From assembly GCA_017469425.1 (NCBI GenBank), contig JAFUGJ010000028.1:1-33171 (forward strand): DNA of 33,171 nt. The letters run 5' to 3'. The translations under genes were made by a program, and so were the position numbers. Shown piece after piece: positions 7,686 through 14,095 of this stretch. The notes under the pieces were generated by a model. It saw nothing but the letters and a program-made list of their open reading frames with translations. It searched no databases and was not told the DNA's origin. This DNA comes from Bacteroidales bacterium (GTDB taxonomy: Bacteria; Bacteroidota; Bacteroidia; Bacteroidales; UBA932). Position 1 is the first letter of the stretch. Each line of letters begins with the position of its first letter.

Positions 7686-8978
7686 TTACCATTTGAGGCA
7701 TCCGAGAGGGATAATCTTCACGCCATCTTCACGGGTATAGGCCATAGTGCCGCCGGTGAGGACGATAAGTTGGTCCGGTTCTCGGATAGGAACCTGCTTT
7801 TCAGTGAGGTTGTGTTCCCGGATGAGTTGGAATATTTCCTTAAGATGGGTGGCACCTTCCTCGATTTCCCGGCTGCCGAGCTTGCATTCTACAAGGGCGT
7901 ATCGGCCGTCGCCAAGGTGGAGAACCAGATCGGATTCCAAGCCGTATCGGTCGTGATAGTAGGACAGATTCCCGCCGAGGTTCTGTGAGTAGGCCCTGAG
8001 GTCCCTTGCGCACAAGTTCTCGAAGATGAAGCCGAAAGTCTTTAGCTGAGTTTGCAGGGACGCGGGCGTTGCGCCAAGGGCGGCTACGGCGATTGACGGG
8101 TCTGTGAACTCCCGCTTGAGACCGCTGCGGATGGCGCTCTTGCTGCGGATGGGAGGGCACCAGGCTTCTAAATCATCAATGACAAAGAGTTTGCGGAACG
8201 CCGTTACATAGTCATCGAAGGTGTCCATGGACAGACTGTATTCCTCTGAGACCACAATGTCTGCGCGCATGGTGGATTTCTTGGCAAGTGTGGAAATATT
8301 CCTGGACCAGGCACGGAGAATCATCCTGGCGGTGCGCTCATCACGCTGAACACCGTCCACGCGGGAAATATCGTCGGTGCAAAGGGTATTGATGTATTCA
8401 GAGGCCGTGAGGAGTTTGGCCTTGGGCGTCCTGGCATATAGGGATGCAGGCCATCCGCCGCGACAGGCCAGGAAGATAAGGTCTTCTACGGAAAGCGGAG
8501 AGTGTGCGCCGTCTATGGAATAGTCCGGATTGTAAAAGAGCTCCCGCAAGGAGACTTCTCCGCTGGATTCCTTGGATTCCCAGAGGCTCATGGGATACAT
8601 CTTCATTTTGGCGATGCGTCCGGTGCCGCTGTGCTTGATTTTGGTTTTGTCCACGACGGTGGAGCCGGTGAGGATATAGAGGCCTACGTTGGAGCGGTTG
8701 TCCACGGTATCGCGGACAGCATCCCAGAGGTTGGGGGCATCCTGCCATTCGTCAATAAGCCGGGGATTCTCGCCCCGCAGCAGCAGAGACGGTTTGGTGG
8801 CGGCGGTGGCCAGATATTCAGCGGCATTGTCCGTGTCCTGCATCTTGATGATGCTCTTTGCCTGCTGGGAGGCGGTGGTTGTTTTGCCGCACCATTTGGG
8901 CCCTTCCAGAAGGACTGCTCCAAAGGCATCCAGTCGGTCCGATAGCATTATGTCGGCTGCTCTTTCAAGGTATTCCAT
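7686..8978 (-). CDS. AAA ATPase with DUF4143 domain
   Basis: This 430-residue member of the AAA_14/DUF4143 family is common in several copies in Bacteroidetes genomes; its cellular role is not established. Walker A GPKWCGKT is at 26-33, Walker B LIDEWQ at 75-80, a sensor-like LTGS at 103-106, and a GTGRI arginine segment near 118-122. The C-terminal half matches the DUF4143 part. A stretch near residue 370 (SDLVL, then YALVECKLG) has the D...ExK spacing of a PD-(D/E)xK nuclease fold, which the family is thought to carry. The start MEYLERAADIML fits the family. It has its own promoter (9003-9034) and is monocistronic, convergent with the small membrane-protein gene. Confidence 0.88.
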   Translation of the reverse strand: MEYLERAADIMLSDRLDAFGAVLLEGPKWCGKTTTASQQAKSIIKMQDTDNAAEYLATAATKPSLLLRGENPRLIDEWQDAPNLWDAVRDTVDNRSNVGLYILTGSTVVDKTKIKHSGTGRIAKMKMYPMSLWESKESSGEVSLRELFYNPDYSIDGAHSPLSVEDLIFLACRGGWPASLYARTPKAKLLTASEYINTLCTDDISRVDGVQRDERTARMILRAWSRNISTLAKKSTMRADIVVSEEYSLSMDTFDDYVTAFRKLFVIDDLEAWCPPIRSKSAIRSGLKREFTDPSIAVAALGATPASLQTQLKTFGFIFENLCARDLRAYSQNLGGNLSYYHDRYGLESDLVLHLGDGRYALVECKLGSREIEEGATHLKEIFQLIREHNLTEKQVPIREPDQLIVLTGGTMAYTREDGVKIIPLGCLKW

Positions 8979-9002
8979 TTCAAATCAATTTTTTTCCGGG
9001 TG

Positions 9003-9034
9003 TAAAGATACGTTTCTTTTCCCTGACCACCAAA
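9003..9034 (-). promoter_or_regulatory. Promoter of the AAA/DUF4143 ATPase gene
   Basis: Read leftwards, TTTG (9031-9034), a 20-nt spacer and TATCTTTA (9003-9010) fit the Bacteroidetes TTTG-N19/20-TAnnTTTG promoter with one mismatch. Transcription would start near 8996, about 18 nt before the ATG at 8978. The 23-bp tandem repeats lie immediately upstream of the -33 box. Confidence 0.65.
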
Positions 9035-9040
9035 CCTAAT

Positions 9041-9086
9041 CGGTATTTTTGTGGCAAATCAAGCGGTGTTTTTGTGGCAAATCGAA
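9041..9086 (+). repeat. Two 23-bp tandem repeats upstream of the ATPase promoter
   Basis: Two head-to-tail 23-bp units (9041-9063 and 9064-9086) share the 15-base core TTTTTGTGGCAAATC and an identical CGGT start. A third, much decayed unit may begin at 9087 (CGGAACTTTTG). Each core contains the small inverted repeat TTTG-TGG-CAAA. They begin 7 bp upstream of the ATPase -33 box and lie between it and the divergent deoxyribosyltransferase-like gene, so they may be regulator binding sites. A repeat unit of a mobile or satellite element is the alternative. Confidence 0.7.
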
Positions 9087-9130
9087 CGGAACTTTTGCGG
9101 GGCTACGGCTGGGAAATCCGGGATTATGAG

Positions 9131-9138
9131 TAACTTTG
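9131..9138 (+). promoter_or_regulatory. Probable -7 box for the deoxyribosyltransferase-like gene
   Basis: TAACTTTG matches TAnnTTTG and lies 22 bases before the ATG at 9160, giving a leader of roughly 15 nt. No good -33 TTTG is present at 19-21 nt, so an activator or a weak promoter is likely. Confidence 0.42.
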
Positions 9139-9159
9139 TGAGCAACAAGCATAAACCTT

Positions 9160-9603
9160 ATGTCCAGAATCTACGTCGCCTCCAGCTGGAGGAACAAATA
9201 CTATCCCGATGTGGTGGCGGCTCTCAATAAAGCGGGCCACGAGGTGTATGACTTCCGTAATCCTCCCCACGGCGGAGCCGGATTCCATTGGACCGACATC
9301 GACGAAAACGCCCCTAATTGGAGCTTTGAGGAGTACGCAGAGGGATTGAGCCATCCGAAAGCCGAGCGTCAGTTTCAGGCCGATTTGGATGCCCTCAACT
9401 GGGCCGATACCTGCGTGCTGGTCCTCCCCTGCGGACGCAGCGCCCACACCGAAGCCGGGTGGATGGCCGGAGCCGGAAAGCGGGTCATCGTCTATATTCC
9501 GGAGATGCAGGAGCCGGAGCTGATGTATAAACTATTTGACCAAGTTGTCGGGGATATCGACAGCCTGGTCAAATGCTTACTCCGTGATGGAATAAGTGAA
9601 TAA
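9160..9603 (+). CDS. Nucleoside 2-deoxyribosyltransferase-like protein
   Basis: This 147-residue Rossmann-like protein starts with MSRIYVASSWRN, the usual first strand of the nucleoside 2-deoxyribosyltransferase superfamily. It has an acidic middle, WADTCVLVLPCGRSAHTEAG (81-100) and then AGAGKRVIVY. E98 in the SAHTE motif corresponds to the glutamate nucleophile of the family. Classical members exchange bases on deoxynucleosides; related folds include nucleotide-cleaving and TIR-like proteins. The substrate cannot be told from sequence. It sits alone between the ATPase gene and the restriction-modification block, convergent with the latter (11-nt gap). This position makes a role in defence, or in modified-nucleotide metabolism, worth considering. 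Confidence 0.72.
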   Translation: MSRIYVASSWRNKYYPDVVAALNKAGHEVYDFRNPPHGGAGFHWTDIDENAPNWSFEEYAEGLSHPKAERQFQADLDALNWADTCVLVLPCGRSAHTEAGWMAGAGKRVIVYIPEMQEPELMYKLFDQVVGDIDSLVKCLLRDGISE

Positions 9604-9614
9604 TCGGGATTAAC

Positions 9615-10586
9615 CTATTCGTTTTTTAGAGCCTTAGAAACGGCTTTTGCCACATGCCACATCATTACAGGCGGCACAGCATTCCCTATGGCTTTGTATT
9701 GTTTTGTTTCTGAAACAGATCCGAATAGGAACGTATCTGGGAATGATTGTATTTTCGCCGCTTCAGCAGGTGTGAACCTCCTATAACGTTCTCCGACCTG
9801 AAATACTGGATCTGTCGAATTTAGACTCACTTTTGCCAAGTGCGAGCTGATTGTATTGCATGGTTCTTCCAGACTTTGCGCACGACCTTTGTTCATTTTA
9901 TCACGTACAACCATCATCCCGGCAACGGCTTTTTCACTAAAGAACCAATGTTCGTCATTGTTTGCGGTAGGGTCAATCACATCACCGAGCACATGTTTAT
10001 CTTTCACTTCTGACGGGTACGCAAAAGCGTCAAAATCCTTCTCATCACGAAACCCTACGATAATGACACGTTCTCGCTTTTGGGGCACACCGTAATCGTA
10101 TGAATAGAGAAGTTTATGAACTACGTGGTAGCCAGCTTTCTCAAACTCCGTAATGATCATCGGGAAGGCTTTGCCTTTGTTGGCAGACAACAGACCTTTT
10201 ACGTTTTCTGCAATAAATGCACGGGGTTGCTTCTCCTTTAGGATTCGGACCATCTCAAAGAACAACTTCCCCCTGTCGTCCTTATAGCCCAACCGAGGAG
10301 GGTTCTGGGCTGAAATTGAGAAAGCTTGACAAGGAAAACCACCAATCAGTAGATCGAAGTCTTCGAGTGTGTTTCCGTCAAGTTCTTTGACGTCCTGAAT
10401 CTCGCACTTATGGATAAAATTCTCGTTGTATATCCGGGTACAGTATGGGTCATTATCAATGGCCTTGATAATCTTGAAAGGTAACTTCGCATAGCGCTTA
10501 CCCAGGTAGTCAAAGCCACCAACAATGCCAAGGTCCATACCTCCGCATCCACAAAACAGCGAAACTGTCTTTATTGCTGCTGCCAT
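9615..10586 (-). CDS. DNA (cytosine-5-)-methyltransferase, second of the RM block
   Basis: This 323-residue C5-cytosine methyltransferase uses S-adenosylmethionine. Motif I is SLFCGCGGMDLG (9-20). The catalytic cysteine is C86 in GGFPCQAFS (motif IV), motif VI is ENV (127-129), motif VIII is QKRERVIIVGF, and motif X is QYKAIGNAVPP. The target-recognition stretch between VIII and IX is short, about residues 185-265. It is the last gene of the leftward block, and its start overlaps the endonuclease gene by 16 nt, so the two are probably co-translated. Together with the other C5-methyltransferase it would protect both strands of one site if the recognition sequence is asymmetric. The block is visibly more AT-rich than its neighbours, which suggests horizontal transfer. 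Confidence 0.94.
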   Translation of the reverse strand: MAAAIKTVSLFCGCGGMDLGIVGGFDYLGKRYAKLPFKIIKAIDNDPYCTRIYNENFIHKCEIQDVKELDGNTLEDFDLLIGGFPCQAFSISAQNPPRLGYKDDRGKLFFEMVRILKEKQPRAFIAENVKGLLSANKGKAFPMIITEFEKAGYHVVHKLLYSYDYGVPQKRERVIIVGFRDEKDFDAFAYPSEVKDKHVLGDVIDPTANNDEHWFFSEKAVAGMMVVRDKMNKGRAQSLEEPCNTISSHLAKVSLNSTDPVFQVGERYRRFTPAEAAKIQSFPDTFLFGSVSETKQYKAIGNAVPPVMMWHVAKAVSKALKNE

Positions 10587-11992
10587 AGTCTCAATTTTAC
10601 TTTTTCACAAACACTCTCATCAAAGGTCAACTCAGCGCCATCGCTGGGGGTCATATTGATTTTGTCTGCCTTATACATCGCCACTGGATTCTTCAGAAGA
10701 TACAGATACATCTCACCGCTGCTTATCATCAATCGATAGATGAAGTAATGATCCTGGATTGTAGCGGCAGCACTCCATTCATTCGGAGTCAAGTGAACTT
10801 TGAAGAAATGAATCTTCTTACGGCTCACTGTAGTTTTGACTTCAATGTAGCGCTTGATGCGGTCTGGAGTACCTTCAAGGCTCTGCACGTCATATCCGAC
10901 ACCTAGAGACGTAGGAATCTTTACAATAAGGTGCAGGCAATCTTCAAGACCACATTCCTTGATTCTCATTTTTTCATGTCCTATGACCAGCGATTCTCCC
11001 AAATCTCCAATGTCTTTCGTGCTGAAATCCTCGGCAGCGAAGATTTCAGCAATCTTGTCCCTGACAAGTTGGGAGTATTCGTTTTCAGGATACTGCTCCT
11101 GAATGAAATCAGCAATGTTAGTCGAGAAAGCAGCAGGGTCGATGTTGTCATTGACGTACTTGAACCAATCAACCTTCGGGCCATCTAATTCAGCAAGATC
11201 AACAACTTTCCCATAGAACTTATCGTACCCAGTAAACCATTTGTCTTGAATTATGTATGACGAAATTGCCTCTGCCTCCATGCCGTTTAGATAATAGTAC
11301 CCATGCTCTTCTTTGAGGAGGTTGGCGAGGACCATATAATCGAGGATATCACCAGCGTATCGAATTACATCTCCATCCGTATCGTAATCAATTCTTTTAT
11401 GCCTGTTCTCCATAATCAGGTCATAGACCTCACTCGGCTTTCTGTTATCCCTGGTCACGCGGAGATCATTGAAAATACAGTGTGTGGCTTCTGCTTTAGA
11501 AATGCCGAAAAGCTTCCCCGTCCCTTTTCGCTGGTCATTGCCATAAGTCAAAACACTGGCGATGTATTTAGCAGGCTTAAAGCGAATACCGTGATTAATC
11601 ATGTCCAGGACAACCTCCTTTTTTGTATGGCCTCCAGGATATTGAAACGTGAAGAGGAAGTACTTAAAAAACTGCATCAAATCTTGATGAGTCGCAAGTA
11701 CCTTAGCCATCTCGCCGGTTTTGGTATAGTTAATTAGCTTGTCCTCTATGTAAAACCCAAATAGAGATGAAATCTCGGTCCTCCAGTTGTTGATGGTCTT
11801 CTCGGCCACACCCTCATTGCCAGGGTATAGTCTAATTGCTGCATTGAAAGCAGCACTATATTCCTTATATGGACCATCAGGAATCTTACAACTTTCTTCG
11901 GCCATAAAGAGTAGTACATTCTCAACGTCGCTCTTAAATCTTGGGCGTACGTGATGAATCCTGTAATAATACTGTTGAGGGACGTGGTACAT
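10571..11992 (-). CDS. Probable restriction endonuclease with DUF3883-type PD-(D/E)xK domain
   Basis: This 473-residue protein lies between two C5-methyltransferase genes. The C-terminal part (about 325-430) looks like the DUF3883 domain: IGDLGESLVIGHEK (328-341), GYD with D368, RYIEVKTT with E384 and K386, then the HLTPNEWSAA segment and a YFIYRL strand. D368, E384 and K386 fit the PD-(D/E)xK nuclease core. Residues 1-320 are helical and of no family I recognise; they may hold the specificity. I infer the restriction role from the nuclease core plus the flanking methyltransferases. It begins 1 nt after the upstream methyltransferase stop and overlaps the downstream one by 16 nt. A modification-dependent nuclease is the main alternative. 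Confidence 0.8.
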   Translation of the reverse strand: MYHVPQQYYYRIHHVRPRFKSDVENVLLFMAEESCKIPDGPYKEYSAAFNAAIRLYPGNEGVAEKTINNWRTEISSLFGFYIEDKLINYTKTGEMAKVLATHQDLMQFFKYFLFTFQYPGGHTKKEVVLDMINHGIRFKPAKYIASVLTYGNDQRKGTGKLFGISKAEATHCIFNDLRVTRDNRKPSEVYDLIMENRHKRIDYDTDGDVIRYAGDILDYMVLANLLKEEHGYYYLNGMEAEAISSYIIQDKWFTGYDKFYGKVVDLAELDGPKVDWFKYVNDNIDPAAFSTNIADFIQEQYPENEYSQLVRDKIAEIFAAEDFSTKDIGDLGESLVIGHEKMRIKECGLEDCLHLIVKIPTSLGVGYDVQSLEGTPDRIKRYIEVKTTVSRKKIHFFKVHLTPNEWSAAATIQDHYFIYRLMISSGEMYLYLLKNPVAMYKADKINMTPSDGAELTFDESVCEKVKLRLWQQQ

Positions 11993-11993
11993 A

Positions 11994-13052
11994 TTATTGT
12001 TGTTCTAATGATTCTTTGACATTCAATGCTATAGCACGAGCCATCAAAGGAGGAACAGCATTCCCCACCTGCTTATACTGACTGGTTCGGCTATTTATAA
12101 AGACATAGTCATCTGGAAATGACTGTATTCTTGCACATTCCCTTACTGTTGGTATGCGGTTGTATGAATAATGAAAATGGTGACGATGCCCTGTGTCAAT
12201 AGTAAAACTGGGCTTCTGACTGCTTAGTCTCGTCCAGGCTATATGAACTTTTCGAGTGCTCTGGAGTTCGGCTGGAAGATTTTTATAGTTTCCACCGTCA
12301 GGGACCATTGAAATGATTTCTTTAGTCCTTTCGTTGTGTTCCGTTGCTTCGTGGTTGAACAATCCTTCTGTCGCCTTTCTTGCCCATTTCTGGTACTCAC
12401 TTTGTGGGGCAACAGGATAAGACGATCCATCATTTACTGTTTGCTCAGGGAGATCAGATATTGCTTGCGCCGCAGTGACCTTGGTAACGACACTGGGTGA
12501 AGGAAACGAATAATGACCAATCTTCTGTCCAACAAAAATAGCCCTACGTCGATTCTGAGGAACACCGTAATCGGAAGCTGTTAGCACTTTATATACTACC
12601 TCATAGCCGAGTTCGCGGAAATCAGCCAGTATAGATTCGCGCACAGCACCATCGCCAATGGAAAGTATATTAGGCACATTCTCCATTACGAAAACCCTGG
12701 GGGAAAAATACCTTACGAATGCCACGAATGACTTGTATAATTTGTTGCGAATGTCATCTACAATACGTTTTCCTGCTATTGAAAATCCTTGGCATGGAGG
12801 CCCGCCAATGATTACATCTACATTTTTCAAATCATACAGTTTTGCCACGTTAGGGATATCAATAGTAGAAAGGTCTGCACAAAGAGTTTGTGCTTCGGGG
12901 TGATTATACAAGTATGTGTCCAGAGAATCCTGCCAGTTATCAATAGCCAGAAGAGGTTCAAAACCAGCCATCTCAAATCCTGTGGACAACCCTCCTGCAC
13001 CCGAGAAGAGGTCTATGAACGTGTATTTTCTAGTAGAAGTATTATTTTTCAT
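11994..13052 (-). CDS. DNA (cytosine-5-)-methyltransferase, first of the RM block
   Basis: This 352-residue Dcm-type C5-cytosine methyltransferase has motif I FIDLFSGAGGLSTGFEMAG (12-30), catalytic C87 in GGPPCQGFS (motif IV), ENV at 124-126 (motif VI), QNRRRAIFVGQ (motif VIII) and QYKQVGNAVPP (motif X). The target-recognition region lies between motif VIII and motif IX (FTIDT) and differs from that of the other methyltransferase, so the two likely read different sequences or strands. The start at 13052 fits family length. It lies 107 bp after the HTH gene in the same direction and touches the endonuclease gene. GC content is low compared with the flanking V-ATPase and vsr genes. Confidence 0.95.
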   Translation of the reverse strand: MKNNTSTRKYTFIDLFSGAGGLSTGFEMAGFEPLLAIDNWQDSLDTYLYNHPEAQTLCADLSTIDIPNVAKLYDLKNVDVIIGGPPCQGFSIAGKRIVDDIRNKLYKSFVAFVRYFSPRVFVMENVPNILSIGDGAVRESILADFRELGYEVVYKVLTASDYGVPQNRRRAIFVGQKIGHYSFPSPSVVTKVTAAQAISDLPEQTVNDGSSYPVAPQSEYQKWARKATEGLFNHEATEHNERTKEIISMVPDGGNYKNLPAELQSTRKVHIAWTRLSSQKPSFTIDTGHRHHFHYSYNRIPTVRECARIQSFPDDYVFINSRTSQYKQVGNAVPPLMARAIALNVKESLEQQ

Positions 13053-13159
13053 CTTTAGTTCAATTCTTCGAATTATTTGATAACAAGAAAAAATGCATCA
13101 TTAAAAACACTGATGATTCTGTAGATTGAAAGCGTCATCAGCCAGCTACCATATTTCTA

Positions 13160-13372
13160 TTACTTAACCGGCCTAGTGACACGAAGGAGGTCTCCTACTT
13201 CCACGTCAAGGACTCGAGCAATTTCAATAAGGGTTTCTACGCCAGGTTGTGACGTATTCGTACACCATTTTGAAACGGTGGCAGGATCCTTCCCCAATTG
13301 CTCAGCTAGCCATTTATTTGTCCGGTTCTTGTCAGCAAGAACGACTTTTATTCGGTTAATCGCTTCCTTCAT
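13160..13372 (-). CDS. XRE-family HTH regulator, probable RM controller (C) protein
   Basis: This 70-residue protein is almost entirely a Cro/C1-type helix-turn-helix. The recognition helix region reads WLAEQLGKDPATVSKWCTN, followed by TLIEIARVLDVEVGDLL. This size and position, directly upstream of methyltransferase and endonuclease genes in the same direction, match controller proteins of type II systems. Those act as dimers to delay endonuclease synthesis. A perfect palindrome (13409-13426) lies in its own upstream region and is a likely binding site. The start is the ATG at 13372, with a TAAATTTG -7 box about 26 nt upstream. It could instead be a general repressor carried with the island. 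Confidence 0.83.
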   Translation of the reverse strand: MKEAINRIKVVLADKNRTNKWLAEQLGKDPATVSKWCTNTSQPGVETLIEIARVLDVEVGDLLRVTRPVK

Positions 13373-13397
13373 ATAGTTTGTGGGATTGCTTAATGCG

Positions 13398-13405
13398 CAA
13401 ATTTA
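13398..13405 (-). promoter_or_regulatory. Probable -7 box for the HTH/RM operon
   Basis: Read leftwards this is TAAATTTG, an exact TAnnTTTG match. Transcription would start near 13391, 19 nt before the HTH start. No TTTG is found at the -33 position; that place is taken by the far arm of the palindrome, which fits regulation by a bound dimer. Confidence 0.5.
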
Positions 13406-13408
13406 ATG

Positions 13409-13426
13409 AATTTATTGTAATAAATT
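13409..13426. promoter_or_regulatory. 18-bp palindrome, candidate controller-protein operator
   Basis: The sequence is AATTTATT-GT-AATAAATT, a perfect inverted repeat of two 8-bp arms around GT. It sits midway between the divergent TAAATTTG boxes at 13398-13405 and 13440-13447, covering the -33 region of both promoters. A dimer of the adjacent HTH protein bound here could control its own operon and vsr together. The arms are AT-rich, so some chance of coincidence remains. Confidence 0.6.
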
Positions 13427-13439
13427 AGACGAAAGGGAG

Positions 13440-13447
13440 TAAATTTG
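13440..13447 (+). promoter_or_regulatory. Probable -7 box for vsr (near-leaderless transcript)
   Basis: This is TAAATTTG, an exact TAnnTTTG match, ending only 6 bases before the vsr ATG at 13454. With the usual 4-7 nt distance from the box to the start of transcription, the mRNA would begin at or within a few bases of the start codon. The box overlaps the in-frame TTG at 13445, which is therefore not a likely start. Confidence 0.5.
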
Positions 13448-13453
13448 CATACA

Positions 13454-14002
13454 ATGTCCGACATTCTCACTCCCGCCCAGCGCCATGCCAACATGGCCGC
13501 CATCCGCTCCGCCTCCACCAAGCCGGAGGTGACTCTGCGTCGTGCGCTGTGGAGAGAAGGCTTCCGCTACCGCATGAACGACAAACGTCTTCCGGGCACT
13601 CCTGATATCGTCCTCCCTAAGTACCGCACCGTCATCTTCGTACACGGGTGTTTCTGGCATGGCCATAAGGACTGCAAGAACTACACGGTTCCCAAGACCA
13701 ACACCGACTTCTGGACAGCCAAGATTGCCCGCAATCAGGAAAGGGATCAGGACACTTGGCGGCAACTGGAGGCAAAGGGCTGGAGCGTCATCATCGTCTG
13801 GGAGTGCGAACTGAAAAAGGGCCGGCTGCAGGAGACCGTCAGGGCCACGGCATCGGCCATCCGAAGGAACGGAGAGATCCTTCGCTCCGCTCAGGATGAC
13901 AGGAGGAAGGCACGCGAGGAGTATTGGCAGGCACGCAGGGAGCAGAAAGCCCGTGAAGAATCACTGAAAGCGGAGCTGGATGCCAAATACCACAAGAAAT
14001 AG
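13454..14002 (+). CDS. vsr: Very short patch repair endonuclease (Vsr)
   Basis: Vsr nicks DNA beside T:G mismatches left by deamination of 5-methylcytosine, so it fits beside two C5-methyltransferases. In this 182-residue protein E25, D51 (in PGTPDIV), H64 and H69 (in VHGCFWHG) fall at the same numbers as the catalytic residues of E. coli Vsr. C66, H71, C74 and C118 (WECEL) can form the structural zinc site. E. coli Vsr has about 156 residues. Here the extra C-terminal 40 residues begin with EILRSAQDD, encoded by a REP-like repeat, and continue as a charged helix. The ATG at 13454 is preferred over the upstream TTG, which lies inside the promoter box. The gene is divergent from the HTH gene and richer in GC than the RM operon. 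Confidence 0.95.
   Translation: MSDILTPAQRHANMAAIRSASTKPEVTLRRALWREGFRYRMNDKRLPGTPDIVLPKYRTVIFVHGCFWHGHKDCKNYTVPKTNTDFWTAKIARNQERDQDTWRQLEAKGWSVIIVWECELKKGRLQETVRATASAIRRNGEILRSAQDDRRKAREEYWQARREQKAREESLKAELDAKYHKK
13874..13900 (+). repeat. REP-like repeat inside the vsr coding sequence
   Basis: These 27 bases begin GAGATCCTTCGC and end GCTCAGGATGAC. They match, from memory, the widespread repeat whose reverse form reads CATCCTGAGCGGAGCGAAGG. The ends are partly complementary and can form a hairpin. It is read in frame as EILRSAQDD (residues 141-149 of Vsr), just after the conserved domain. A related but longer copy lies at 14353-14392. Confidence 0.6.
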
Positions 14003-14007
14003 TTTGC

Positions 14008-14049
14008 TGTCCCGTCCCACACTTGACGTGGGACATGTGGGACACTTTT
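14008..14049 (+). terminator. Strong hairpin followed by T-run after vsr
   Basis: GTCCCAC (14014-14020) and GTGGGAC (14028-14034) form a perfect 7-bp stem with a 7-nt loop. TGTCCC (14008-14013) and GGGACA (14039-14044) can extend it as a second stem across a small bulge. TTTT follows at 14046-14049. It starts 5 bases after the vsr stop, so it is probably the vsr terminator. The nested GTCCC/GGGAC repeats are richer than a simple terminator needs. Confidence 0.65.
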
Positions 14050-14059
14050 GATGGAAAAT

Positions 14060-14090
14060 TTTGTGGAATGAAAAAAGATTCCTACATTTG
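14060..14090 (+). promoter_or_regulatory. Near-consensus promoter with no gene behind it
   Basis: TTTG (14060-14063), a 19-nt spacer and TACATTTG (14083-14090) give an exact match to the Bacteroidetes -33/-7 pattern. Transcription would start near 14096. No open reading frame with a sensible start follows on the plus strand; the sequence downstream is GC-rich and able to fold, so the product is probably an RNA. Confidence 0.6.
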
Positions 14091-14095
14091 CAGCA

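Noticed and set aside
13062-13074. AATTC-TTC-GAATT inverted repeat 10 bases upstream of the first methyltransferase start
   Set aside because: The arms are 5 bp in AT-rich sequence with no promoter box in good position, which is too weak to call an operator.
13110-13141. CTGATGA and TCATCAG 7-bp arms between the HTH and methyltransferase genes
   Set aside because: The loop is 18 nt and no T-run follows in either direction, so there is no good case for a terminator or attenuator.
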